Shown here: positions 16,644 through 24,151 of the stretch, piece after piece
How positions within the stretch are numbered: the first letter of the stretch is position 1
Layout: the number at the start of each line of letters is the position of its first letter
Source of the DNA: Sandaracinus amylolyticus
Lineage (GTDB): Bacteria; Myxococcota_A; Polyangia; Polyangiales; Sandaracinaceae
Direction of reading: 5' to 3'
Length of the DNA: 64,000 bases
Assembly (NCBI RefSeq): GCF_000737325.1
Contig: NZ_CP011125.1
Span: forward strand, 1,922,001 to 1,986,000
The notes under the pieces: generated by a model
Database searches by the model: none
What the model saw: only the letters and a program-made list of their open reading frames with translations
Told to the model about the DNA's origin: nothing
Translations under genes and position numbers: made by a program

Positions 16644-17038
16644 CGATCCACCACGCGCGCGGCGCGACGACCGCGCAGCGCCTCGAGCCGCTGCGGGAGC
16701 TCGACGAGATCGACCGGCTTCGCGAGCAGCATGTCGAAGAGCCCGTCCGACTGGTGTCGCTGCAGCTCCGGCACGTCACCGGAGAGCGCGACGAGCGCGA
16801 CTCCGTCGAGCGAGGGCTCGTTGCGCACGAGCTTCGCGAGCTCGATCCCGCTCATCGTCCCCATGCGCAGATCGGTCATCACGACGTCGGGCGCCGACTG
16901 CGCGATCGCGGCCCACGCAGCGGCCCCGGACGAGAACCCGTGCGCGACGAGGCCGCGGAGCTCGAGGACCTCGCAGATCATCTCGAGCGAGTCCGCGTGA
17001 TCTTCGATCACGACGATCGTCATGGGAGAGGACGTCAT
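16640..17038 (-). CDS. single-domain response regulator
   Basis: The 132-residue receiver carries E12-D13 (IVVIEDHADS), D56 in DVVMTDLRMG, S86 at the Thr/Ser switch position and K107 (LLAKPVD). It is intact as a phosphoacceptor. The start is ATG 17038, with GGAG eight bases ahead; the internal ATG at 17023 is less likely because it has no purine-rich site. It is coupled to the next receiver. Three receivers and no kinase within 1.2 kb suggest shared partners located elsewhere. Confidence 0.88.
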   Translation of the reverse strand: MTSSPMTIVVIEDHADSLEMICEVLELRGLVAHGFSSGAAAWAAIAQSAPDVVMTDLRMGTMSGIELAKLVRNEPSLDGVALVALSGDVPELQRHQSDGLFDMLLAKPVDLVELPQRLEALRGRRAARVVDR

Positions 17039-17408
17039 CGGTGGATCTCCATCCTGAGGCGGATCGGGCACGAGGCCAAGCGACGTCGCGCTCGCGCGTG
17101 CCCTTCGCGTCCGACCGGGGACGTGGTGGTGCCCGGATGCGCGGCCGCGGCCTGCGGCGTCGATCGGCACGCTCGTCGCGCGAGCCCTCGTGCGCGCCGT
17201 CGTCGGCGCGCTCGTCGCCGCATCGCGCGAGGAGCGCGAGCAGAGCCCATCGGAGCCGAAGGGTGCGACCGAGCATGGCTGACGACGCGAGAGAGGCACG
17301 GCGCGGACTCCCCATCTCGACACGTGGGTCGCCGAACGCAAGTCACAGCTCGCGCGTCGCCGTTCACGCATGCGTCTTGCTCGACACGTGGCCGCGAGGA
17401 GGTCGGCG
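17039..17408. other. divergent intergenic region, no convincing gene
   Basis: This is 370 bases between the response-regulator operon (minus) and the YagU-like gene (plus). Short Arg-rich readings exist on both strands but lack family resemblance and ribosome binding sites. Promoters for both directions should lie here; I could not pick -10/-35 boxes with confidence. Confidence 0.5.
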
Positions 17409-18014
17409 ATGGAGCGGGATCCGGCGAGCGTGGTGAGCGCGATCCTGAAGGGCGCGATCGCGGGCGCGATCGGTGTCTGGGTGTTGGATCGCGTCTCGAC
17501 GGCGCTCTACGAGCGCGAGGGCGAGGCCGAGCGCGAGCGAGAAGCGCACGCACGGCCCGGCGGGCTCGATCCCACGCGCAACGTCGTGACGCGCGTCGCC
17601 GCCGCGCGCGGGATGACGCTGACGGGCGACGCGCTCGATCGTCCCGCGCTCGGGGTCCACTACGCGCTCGGCGTCGTGCCCGGCGCGCTCTACGCGCTCG
17701 CGCGCGGCGGTCGTGGTGTCTCGCCGCTCGCGGGCGCGGCGCTCGGGCTCGCGCTCTTCGTCGTGAACGACGAGGTGCTGAACACCGCGATGCGCCTGGC
17801 GGGACCGCCGCGCGCCTATCCGTGGCAGGCGCACGCGCGCGGGCTCGTCGCGCACCTCGCGTACGGCATCGCGACCGACGCCGCGCTCGGCCTCGCGCAG
17901 CGCCTGAGCGCGCCGTGCGTCGAGGCGCGCGTCGCGCCGATGCCCGACGTCTCCGAGGAGCGTCCCGACCTCACGCCGGACATGGCGATCCCGCCCGCGC
18001 CGCTCGCGTCTTGA
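17409..18014 (+). CDS. YagU/DUF1440-like membrane protein
   Basis: The 201-residue product has an N-terminal helix (ILKGAIAGAIGVWVLDRVST), two to three further helices (HYALGVVPGALYALA, LAGAALGLALFVVNDEV) and a conserved YPWQAHARGLVAHLAYG segment. That order fits the DUF1440/YagU inner-membrane family, whose E. coli member is linked to acid resistance. No transport mechanism is established. ATG 17409 follows a strong GAGGAGG. The C-terminal tail (about 25 residues, Pro/Asp-rich) is probably cytosolic and not part of the family. It is a single gene; the next one lies 70 bases downstream. Confidence 0.75.
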   Translation: MERDPASVVSAILKGAIAGAIGVWVLDRVSTALYEREGEAEREREAHARPGGLDPTRNVVTRVAAARGMTLTGDALDRPALGVHYALGVVPGALYALARGGRGVSPLAGAALGLALFVVNDEVLNTAMRLAGPPRAYPWQAHARGLVAHLAYGIATDAALGLAQRLSAPCVEARVAPMPDVSEERPDLTPDMAIPPAPLAS

Positions 18015-18084
18015 GCGGCCGTTTGCGGTGGCGGCGCGCTTCGTCTACTACTTCGGCCCCGCAAAACCCGGAATCGAAGCAGAC

Positions 18085-18411
18085 ATGTCGAAGCTCAGCG
18101 ACTTCCTCAGCACCAACAAGATCGACTCGCGCCGCGTGGTGCTCGCCTCGAAGGACATCGAGCAGCGCACCGCCGAGGACCGGAAGCTCGTCGCCACCAA
18201 GAAGGCGATGAAGGACGGCAAGGCGGAGAAGGACGAGGCGGTCCTGAAGCAGAAGCCCCGCTCGGGCCGTCCGGTGACGGGCGCCGCGATGACGAAGGCC
18301 CTCGGTGGCCAGACCGTCAGCGGTCCGGTGAAGACGCGCATCGTGAAGGCCGTGAACGCGGTCCTCACGCAGAAGAAGAAGCCCGAGATCACGCTCCGCG
18401 ATCTGTTCTGA
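18085..18411 (+). CDS. small basic protein of unknown function
   Basis: The 108-residue product starts MSKLSDFLSTNKIDSRRVV. It is rich in Lys and Ala (TKKAMKDGKAEKDEAVLKQK) and ends KKPEITLRDLF. It has no signal and no Cys. The high Lys content, in a genome that strongly prefers Arg, suggests selection for Lys, perhaps for nucleic-acid or ribosome contact. ATG 18085 is used because the 19 residues from the GTG at 18028 look non-coding and a GAAG precedes the ATG. It is likely monocistronic. Confidence 0.7.
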   Translation: MSKLSDFLSTNKIDSRRVVLASKDIEQRTAEDRKLVATKKAMKDGKAEKDEAVLKQKPRSGRPVTGAAMTKALGGQTVSGPVKTRIVKAVNAVLTQKKKPEITLRDLF

Positions 18412-18499
18412 TCGCCTCCTCGATCGGCGCCGACGCGATCTCCACGTGGGATCGCGGTGCCGATCCGCGGATCCGCCAGGGACGGAATCTCGTTCGTCG

Positions 18500-18528
18500 T
18501 TGACCCTGCGCGCTGGCGTTGTTTACGC
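18500..18528 (+). promoter_or_regulatory. possible promoter, TTGACC-N16-TTTACG
   Basis: TTGACC at 18500-18505 and TTTACG at about 18522 lie about 140 bases before the cupredoxin-like start. The downstream element shares GTTTACGCT with the candidate at 1636. Confidence 0.3.
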
Positions 18529-18668
18529 TTCGCGAGGTCGCTCACGGTGCTCCGGGCTCGTCGTCGCGGTGCCGTCCAGCGCGGCATGCCGCGTTCTGGA
18601 CGCGATGGCGGGCCCGGCGTGAAGGCACAGCCGTGCCGGAGCACGCGGGCGACAGGGCAGGGAGGTCC

Positions 18669-19502
18669 ATGAGAGGAACGGTCCGGCGCTCCGACGATCG
18701 GAGCGCGCACGAGGTCCGACATCCCGAGGGTCGAGGACGGAACGACCGGCGCGTCCGACGAGCGCTGCGCGCGTTTCCGGTGATGCTCGCGATCCTCGGC
18801 ATTCCTGCCGTCGGCCTCGCGGTCGACGTGCGCGGCACGCTCACGGTGCCCTCCGACCTCGCGTCGCAGACCACGCCCGTCGAGACCGACGCCCAGCGTG
18901 CGCGCGCGAGGTACTGGGAGGAGTGGAACGGCGTGCTCGACCCGCGCCCGACGCGCCTCGACGTGGCGCGCGAGATCGCGGTCGTGCTGACCGGGCCAGG
19001 CGCGCCCTCCGAGGGAGAGCAGCCGCCGTATCGCGTGCACAACGGCACGCTCACGCCGGCGACGCTCGTCGTGCGCGCCGGCACCGCGATCCAGATCCGG
19101 AACGACGACGGAGTCGCGTACGAGCTCTTCGCGGAAGGGCTCTCGGACTTCGGCGCGATCCAGACGGCGCCCGGCAACGCACGCCCGGTGACGGTCCCGC
19201 AGCCCGGCAACTGGCCGGTGCGCGATCGCGTGCACCCGCACATCCGCGGGCACCTGCACGCGATCCCGGATCTCGTCGCGCGCGGCTTCGTCGAGCCGAA
19301 CGGTGCGTACACGTTCCGCGGCGTCGCTGCGGGCACGTACCAGCTGCACGTCTTCCAGGGCGCGCGCGAGCTCCACACGCAGGAGATCGTCGTGCCCGAG
19401 AGCGGTCAGCTCACGGTGCCCGCGATCCCGCTGTCGTCTTCTCCGCCGCCGCCGTCTGCGCCGCAGCCGTCTTCCGCGCCGCAGGGCGCGGCCGCGCCCT
19501 GA
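18669..19502 (+). CDS. exported cupredoxin-like protein
   Basis: The 277-residue product has a basic N-terminus, a signal helix (FPVMLAILGIPAVGLAV) and a periplasmic part. From about residue 115 the pattern is a cupredoxin/carboxypeptidase-regulatory-like beta-sandwich: LVVRAGTAIQIRNDDGVAYE, HPHIRGHLHAI, AYTFRGVAAGTYQLHVFQG and HTQEIVV. His residues at the expected edge positions could hold a metal, but the Cys of blue-copper proteins is missing, so copper binding is not assured. The C-terminal 30 residues are Ser/Pro-rich. ATG 18669 follows GGGAGG. The MXAN_5187-like gene begins 52 bases downstream and may be co-transcribed. Confidence 0.75.
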   Translation: MRGTVRRSDDRSAHEVRHPEGRGRNDRRVRRALRAFPVMLAILGIPAVGLAVDVRGTLTVPSDLASQTTPVETDAQRARARYWEEWNGVLDPRPTRLDVAREIAVVLTGPGAPSEGEQPPYRVHNGTLTPATLVVRAGTAIQIRNDDGVAYELFAEGLSDFGAIQTAPGNARPVTVPQPGNWPVRDRVHPHIRGHLHAIPDLVARGFVEPNGAYTFRGVAAGTYQLHVFQGARELHTQEIVVPESGQLTVPAIPLSSSPPPPSAPQPSSAPQGAAAP

Positions 19503-19554
19503 TGCGAGCCTCCGAGCCCTGCTGCCCTGGCGCTGACCAGGTCGAGGTCACCCG

Positions 19555-21435
19555 ATGATCCTTTCCCGTGTCTGGTACCTGCTCCTCGCGATCGCGGCGG
19601 TCATGGGCCTCGCGTTCGCGATGGTCTCGGTGCGGCTCCTCGACGAGCGCAGCGAAGAGGCGGTGCGCGACGCGCTCCGCCGCGATCGCTTCGAGCTCGA
19701 GGCGATCCTCAAGCTCGACGCGCGCTCGCGCATCGACGCGATGGCCCCGCTCGCGGCGCACGGCGACGTGCGGAGCGCGCTGCGCGAGGCGACGGGTCGC
19801 CGCGAGGGACAGGACATCGACGCGGCAGTCGTGCAGCGGCTGACCACGCGCCTCACCGAGCTCAACCGGCAGCTCGAGGGCATGGCGGGCGATCTCGTGA
19901 TCGCGACCGACGCGAACGGGATCATCGTCGGGCAGCTCGGCGGGCCGACGGTGCCGCGCGGCGCGGGCGTCGGCGGCTTCCCGCTCGTGCGGCGCGCGCT
20001 CGACGGCTACGTGCGCGACGACGTCTGGATCTTCAACGGCGAGGTCTACCGGATGGCGGCTCGCCCGGTGATCGACGGCGGCCAGTACGTCGGCGCGATC
20101 ATCCACGGCAAGCGCATCGACGCGCAGTTCGCGCAGCTGCTCGCGGGGCCGAACCGGATCGCGGGCGCGAGCGTCGGGTTCTTCCGCGGGCCCGAGGTGT
20201 TCGCGAGCGCGATGGCGGGGCAGGAGCTGCTGCCGCCGGGCACGAGCGCGCCGCGCCAGGACGACATCGCCGCGCCGCTCGAGACGGTGATCGCGCAGCT
20301 CGCGGAGGGTGATCGCAGCGAGCCGACGGAGCTGCCGACCGGCGGGCTCGCGGTCTACTCGTTCGTCGTCGGCAGCGCCGGCCAGGCGCAGGTCGGCTAC
20401 GCGATCGCGCGGCCCGTGCCGACGACCGGCTCGCCGCTCGCGATCTTCTCGCTGCCGTCGTCGCAGGACTGGACCGAGTTCCTCGGGAGCGGGCTCGGCA
20501 TGGGCGTGATCGCGCTCGGCCTGCTCGCGTTCCTGATCGGGCTGCTCTTCGTGTGGCTGGAGCACGATCGCCCGCTCGGGAAGTTCCGCGACGCGACGGC
20601 GCGCCTCGCGAAGCGCGAGGTCGACAAGCTGATCCCGGTGGAGTTCGCGGGCCAGCTGCGCACGGCGGCGGCGCACGTGAACGAGACGATCGAGAAGATC
20701 GAGGCGACCGCGGCGACCGCGCCGAAGCGTCGCGCAGCGGACCTCGACGAGATCCTCGGGCCGGTGCCGGAGCAGTCGTCGCCCGCGTTCTTCGGGTTCG
20801 CGGGTGGCGGTGGTGGAGGCGAGGCGGCGGAGATCCCGCCCGCGCCGCCCGCCGCGCCGGAGCCGGCGAAGCCGATCGCGCCTCCGTCGCCCAAGGAAGA
20901 AGCCAAGCCGGCGGCGCCTCCGCCGCCCAAGCCGCCGGTGCCCGCGGCCGGCCCGAAGCCTCCGCCGCCCAAGCCGCCGGGCTCGGCGCAGGCGGTCACG
21001 CCGGCACCGGCTCCGTCGCTGGGCAGCACGCTGCTCGGCATGCCTGCGGAGCCGGTGGCCGCGGGCAGCGGCCCGGTGCAGGCGCCGCGCAAGGTCGAGG
21101 CGCCGCTGCCTGCGCTCGGCCCCGAGGAGCCGGACGACGAGGACGGCGCGACGATGGTCGCGCGCGTGCCCCAGGAGCTGCTCGCGAAGGCGGCCGGCGG
21201 CGGCGACAGCGACGCCGAGCAGGAGGCGCACTTCAAGGAAGTGTTCGAGCAGTTCGTCGCGACGAAGAAGGAGTGCGGCGAGCCCACCGCCGGGCTCACC
21301 TACGACAAGTTCGTCGTCACGCTGCGCAAGAACCGCGACCAGATCCTCAAGCGCCACGACGCCGCGAAGGTGCGCTTCACCGTCTACGTGAAGGACGGCA
21401 AGGCCGCGCTGAAGGCCACGCCCATCCGCGACTGA
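19555..21435 (+). CDS. MXAN_5187-like membrane sensor/scaffold protein
   Basis: The 626-residue product has an N-terminal membrane helix (VWYLLLAIAAVMGLAFAMVSV). An extracytoplasmic dCache-like sensor domain covers about 35-290 (GDLVIATDANGIIVGQLGG). A second helix lies near 305-330, followed by a HAMP-like stretch (RPLGKFRDATARLAKREVD). A Pro/Ala linker of about 130 residues follows. The conserved C-terminal domain of about 75 residues (EAHFKEVFEQFVATKKECGE to VRFTVYVKDGKAALKATPI) recalls the myxobacterial MXAN_5187 C-terminal domain and probably binds a partner. No kinase or cyclase domain is present, so signal output must go through that domain. Confidence 0.8.
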   Translation: MILSRVWYLLLAIAAVMGLAFAMVSVRLLDERSEEAVRDALRRDRFELEAILKLDARSRIDAMAPLAAHGDVRSALREATGRREGQDIDAAVVQRLTTRLTELNRQLEGMAGDLVIATDANGIIVGQLGGPTVPRGAGVGGFPLVRRALDGYVRDDVWIFNGEVYRMAARPVIDGGQYVGAIIHGKRIDAQFAQLLAGPNRIAGASVGFFRGPEVFASAMAGQELLPPGTSAPRQDDIAAPLETVIAQLAEGDRSEPTELPTGGLAVYSFVVGSAGQAQVGYAIARPVPTTGSPLAIFSLPSSQDWTEFLGSGLGMGVIALGLLAFLIGLLFVWLEHDRPLGKFRDATARLAKREVDKLIPVEFAGQLRTAAAHVNETIEKIEATAATAPKRRAADLDEILGPVPEQSSPAFFGFAGGGGGGEAAEIPPAPPAAPEPAKPIAPPSPKEEAKPAAPPPPKPPVPAAGPKPPPPKPPGSAQAVTPAPAPSLGSTLLGMPAEPVAAGSGPVQAPRKVEAPLPALGPEEPDDEDGATMVARVPQELLAKAAGGGDSDAEQEAHFKEVFEQFVATKKECGEPTAGLTYDKFVVTLRKNRDQILKRHDAAKVRFTVYVKDGKAALKATPIRD

Positions 21436-22056
21436 CGGAGTCCGGGTCGGGGTCCGGGGCCGGACCCGGGCGGGGGCGGGAGCGGATCCGGTTCGGGAGC
21501 GGGACCGGGTCGGGGAGTGGGACCGGCTCGCGGACCGGGCGCGGCGGTCTCGGCCCCCGGCCGCCGCTCGAGATCGCAAGCGGGTTGGGGCCCGCGCGCA
21601 GCTCGGGGGTGCGGGGGGCGGCGCACCGGCCATCGTTCTCCCGCGGCCCGCCGCTCGAGTCGCAAGCGGGTGGGGACCCGCGCGCAGCTCGGGGGTGCGG
21701 GGGGCGGCGCACCGGCCATCGTGCTCGCCACGCGGCCCGCCGCTCGAGATCGCAAGCGGGTTGGGGACCCGCGCGCAGCTCGGGGGCACGGGGGGCGCGC
21801 AGCCCCCCGGAAAAACAGCCGCGTCCGTACCATCCAGCCGTCGGTCTCGAAAGAACCCCTGAAGCCTCTTAGGTGGGCGCCGGTATCGACCGCTTCAGGC
21901 TCCCCGGTGACGTTTGCCGGGTCTGCTCACCACGATCGAGAGTGGCTCCCGAGGATCAAAGGTCGTACGGGATTCTTATCGTTTGACCTTGCTCGAACCA
22001 GACAGAGGGACGCGTGAGCCAAGACTGAACGTGCGTCCCAGGTGGGTCAAGCGCGA
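21436..22056. other. 621-base convergent intergenic region: G-rich repeats, then a lower-GC structured block
   Basis: After the direct repeats, 21830-22050 has visibly lower GC than its surroundings. It contains three inverted-repeat pairs: CCTGAAGC 21858-21865 with GCTTCAGG 21892-21899; AAGGTC 21959-21964 with GACCTT 21985-21990; and GGGACGC 22007-22013 with GCGTCCC 22033-22039. No ORF of family type is present. A small RNA or terminator cluster is possible. I could not match it to 6S, tmRNA, SRP or RNase P RNA. Confidence 0.55.
21561..21800. repeat. three tandem 87-89-bp direct repeats
   Basis: Copies begin at 21561, 21648 and 21737, each opening CCGCCGCTCGAG and continuing with AAGCGGGTTGGGG-like and CGCGCGCAGCTCGGGGG blocks. 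Copies 1 and 2 are nearly identical. Copy 3 diverges after the GCTCGGGGG block into a GGGGGG/CCCCCC hairpin (about 21790-21812). G-runs on the plus strand and preceding GGGxxCGGG tracts (21440-21540) make the region prone to G-quadruplex formation. Confidence 0.9.
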
Positions 22057-22626
22057 TCACCCCGAACGCTTCTGCGTGCCGCGCCCGATCCACGGCACGT
22101 CCGCGATCGACGCGCGATGGTTCGCCAGCCGCGCCAGCACGAAGAGCAGATCGCTCAGCCGGTTCAGGTAGCGGATCACCTCGGGCCGCACCGTCGCGCC
22201 GCTCTCCATCAGCGCCACCACGCGCCGCTCCGCGCGCCGGCACACCGTGCGCCCCAGGTGCAGGTGCGCCGCGAGCTTCGAGCCCCCCGGCAGCACGAAC
22301 GTGCGCAGCGGCGCCAGCTCGCCCTCCGCGTGGTCGATCGCGTGCTCCATCGCGACCACGTCGTCCTCGTCGACCAGCGGGATCCCGAGGTCCTTGCCGC
22401 GCTCGTTCGCGAGCTCCGCCCCGAGGTCGAAAAGCCGGCTCTGGATCGACGCGATCAGCTCGTCGAAGCGCCCGCCGATCGCGCCCTCCGCGCGCACGAT
22501 CCCGAGCACGCTGTTCAGCTCGTCGACGTCGCCGTACGCCTCGACGCGCGGGCACGCCTTCGACACCCGATCGCCCCCGAAGAGCCCGGTCTGCCCGGCG
22601 TCGCCGGTCTTCGTATAGATCTTCAC
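22057..22626 (-). CDS. cob(I)alamin adenosyltransferase, PduO type
   Basis: The 189-residue enzyme transfers adenosyl from ATP to cob(I)alamin, making coenzyme B12. The ATP-binding signature is at the N-terminus: IYTKTGDAGQTGLFGGDRVS. Then come EAYGDVDELNSVLG and the helix with FVLPGGSKLAAHLHLGRTVCRRAER, the conserved R-x-x-x-R-R-A-E-R pattern, and later YLNRLSDLLFVLAR. GTG 22626 overlaps the fmt stop (GTGA), so it is translated from the fmt message. The family often sits next to methylmalonyl-CoA mutase or diol dehydratase genes; no B12 enzyme is visible here. The link to def/fmt is positional only. Confidence 0.93.
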   Translation of the reverse strand: MKIYTKTGDAGQTGLFGGDRVSKACPRVEAYGDVDELNSVLGIVRAEGAIGGRFDELIASIQSRLFDLGAELANERGKDLGIPLVDEDDVVAMEHAIDHAEGELAPLRTFVLPGGSKLAAHLHLGRTVCRRAERRVVALMESGATVRPEVIRYLNRLSDLLFVLARLANHRASIADVPWIGRGTQKRSG

Positions 22627-23594
22627 GGCTCGCTCCCCTCGCGGATCAGCCGCGTGCCCTCCGCGAGACGCCGCCCCGCGAGGAACTCCGCCGCGCCCAG
22701 CTTCTTGCGGCCCTCGAGCTGCAGCTCGAGCAGCGCGAGCCGCCCGGTGCCGCACGCGATCTCGATCCCGTTCCCGCCCGCCGCCACGATCGCGCCCGGC
22801 GCGCCGTGCACGCCCTCGCGCTCGAGCACGCGCGTGCGGTGCAGCTTCACCCGCACCGGCGCGCGCCCCGGCTCGACCAACATCGCGCTCGCGCCCGGCC
22901 ACGGGTGCATCCCGCGCGCGCGATCGTGCACCTGCTGCGCGCTCCACCCGAGGTCGACGAAGCCGTCTTCCTTCGTGAGAAGCCGCGCGAGCGTCACACC
23001 CGACGGGTCCTGCGCCTCCGCGCGCAGCTCGCCCGCCAGCCACCGCGGCAGCGCCGCGCGCACCAGCTCCGCGCCCATCGCGCTCAGCCGCGGGCCCAGC
23101 TCACCCGCCGTCTCGTCCGCCCCGATCGGCGTGGCCGCGCGCGCGAACACCGGACCGGTGTCGAGCCCCTCGTCCATCTCCATCAGGCACACGCCGCTTT
23201 CGGCGTCGCCCTCCGCGACGGCCCACTGGATCGGCGCCGCCCCTCGCCATCTCGGCAGCAGAGACGCGTGCACGTTCACGCACCCACGCCGCGGCGCCTC
23301 GAGCAGGCCCTTCGGCAGGATGCGCCCATATGCGACCACCAGCGCCACTTCGACGTCGAGCGCCTTCAGCTCCGCCGCCAGCTCCGGCGGCTTCACCTTC
23401 GTCGGCTGCATCACCGGGATGCCGCGCTCGATTGCGCGCTGCTTCACCGGTGGGGCCTGCTCCGCGAGCCCGCGTCCCGCCGGGCGATCCGGCTGCGAGA
23501 TCACGCGCACGACGTCGGCGACGTCGCACAGCGCATCGAGGCAGGGCACGGCGAACTGCGGCGTCCCGAAGAAGAGCGCGCGCGGCCGCGTCAT
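22623..23594 (-). CDS. fmt: methionyl-tRNA formyltransferase
   Basis: The 323-residue enzyme formylates initiator Met-tRNA with 10-formyl-THF. N-terminal catalytic domain: RALFFGTPQFAVPCLDAL, VISQPDRPAGRG, then NVHASLLPRWRGAAPIQWAV with the catalytic Asn/His, and MEMDEGLDTGPVF with the catalytic Asp. The C-terminal OB-type domain runs from about residue 205 to IREGSEP. Length is normal for the family. ATG 23594 overlaps the def stop by one base (TGATG), so def and fmt are coupled as in most bacteria. Confidence 0.97.
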   Translation of the reverse strand: MTRPRALFFGTPQFAVPCLDALCDVADVVRVISQPDRPAGRGLAEQAPPVKQRAIERGIPVMQPTKVKPPELAAELKALDVEVALVVAYGRILPKGLLEAPRRGCVNVHASLLPRWRGAAPIQWAVAEGDAESGVCLMEMDEGLDTGPVFARAATPIGADETAGELGPRLSAMGAELVRAALPRWLAGELRAEAQDPSGVTLARLLTKEDGFVDLGWSAQQVHDRARGMHPWPGASAMLVEPGRAPVRVKLHRTRVLEREGVHGAPGAIVAAGGNGIEIACGTGRLALLELQLEGRKKLGAAEFLAGRRLAEGTRLIREGSEP

Positions 23595-24109
23595 CACTCG
23601 GCCGCGTCGGCGGCGCGCTTCATCATCTGCCGGTGGACCATCCGCTTCTTGAGCATGCCGAGATGGTCGACCATCAGCTTGCCCTCGAGGTGGTCGTTCT
23701 CGTGCTGGACCGCCACCGCGAGCAGCCCGTCCGCCTCGAGCTCGAAGACCTGCCCGTTGCGGTCCTGCGCGCGCACCTTCACGCGCTCGGCGCGGTCGAT
23801 CTCCTCGTGCACGCCGGGGAACGAGAGGCAGCCCTCCTCCCAGACGACCTCCCCGTTTCGCTCGAGGATCTCGGGGTTCACGAACACCCGGAGATCGCTC
23901 GGCTCGTCGTCGCCGGTCGCGACGTCGATGATGAACACCCGCAGCGCCACACCGATCTGCGTCGCCGCGAGGCCCACGCCGGGGGCCGCGTACATCGTCT
24001 CGGCCATGTCGTCCACGAGCGTCTGCAGCTCGGGCCCGAAGTCGGTCACACGCTCGCCCGGGATGCGGAGGCGCTTGTCGGGGTAGTGGAGAATCGTGCG
24101 GATCGCCAT
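23594..24109 (-). CDS. def: peptide deformylase
   Basis: The 171-residue metalloenzyme removes the formyl group from nascent N-terminal Met. All three motifs are present: GVGLAATQIG, EEGCLSFPG (metal Cys) and QHENDHLEG (two His ligands and the catalytic Glu). The third motif has Asn where Ile or another residue is often found, which should not matter. ATG 24109 is the only sensible start. It is first of the def-fmt-adenosyltransferase chain, 42 bases after the PATAN/J-like gene on the same strand. Confidence 0.97.
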   Translation of the reverse strand: MAIRTILHYPDKRLRIPGERVTDFGPELQTLVDDMAETMYAAPGVGLAATQIGVALRVFIIDVATGDDEPSDLRVFVNPEILERNGEVVWEEGCLSFPGVHEEIDRAERVKVRAQDRNGQVFELEADGLLAVAVQHENDHLEGKLMVDHLGMLKKRMVHRQMMKRAADAAE

Positions 24110-24151
24110 CGCGTGGGCCTCGGGGCTTCTTGGCCGAAGGGACGGAAGGGT

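Noticed and set aside
17039-17408. short lipoprotein-like frame on the minus strand (MLGRTLRLRWALLALLARCG)
   Set aside because: After the signal-like start it becomes Arg-rich noise and overlaps the response-regulator promoter, with no ribosome site.
21985-22003. tRNA T-loop-like GGTTCGAGC on the minus strand
   Set aside because: The flanking bases do not form a 5-bp T stem and there is no acceptor or anticodon arm.
21436-22056. cobalamin riboswitch or 6S/tmRNA near the adenosyltransferase
   Set aside because: The block lies downstream of the adenosyltransferase gene, not upstream. I could not find the B12-box, the 6S bulge pattern or a tmRNA acceptor stem.
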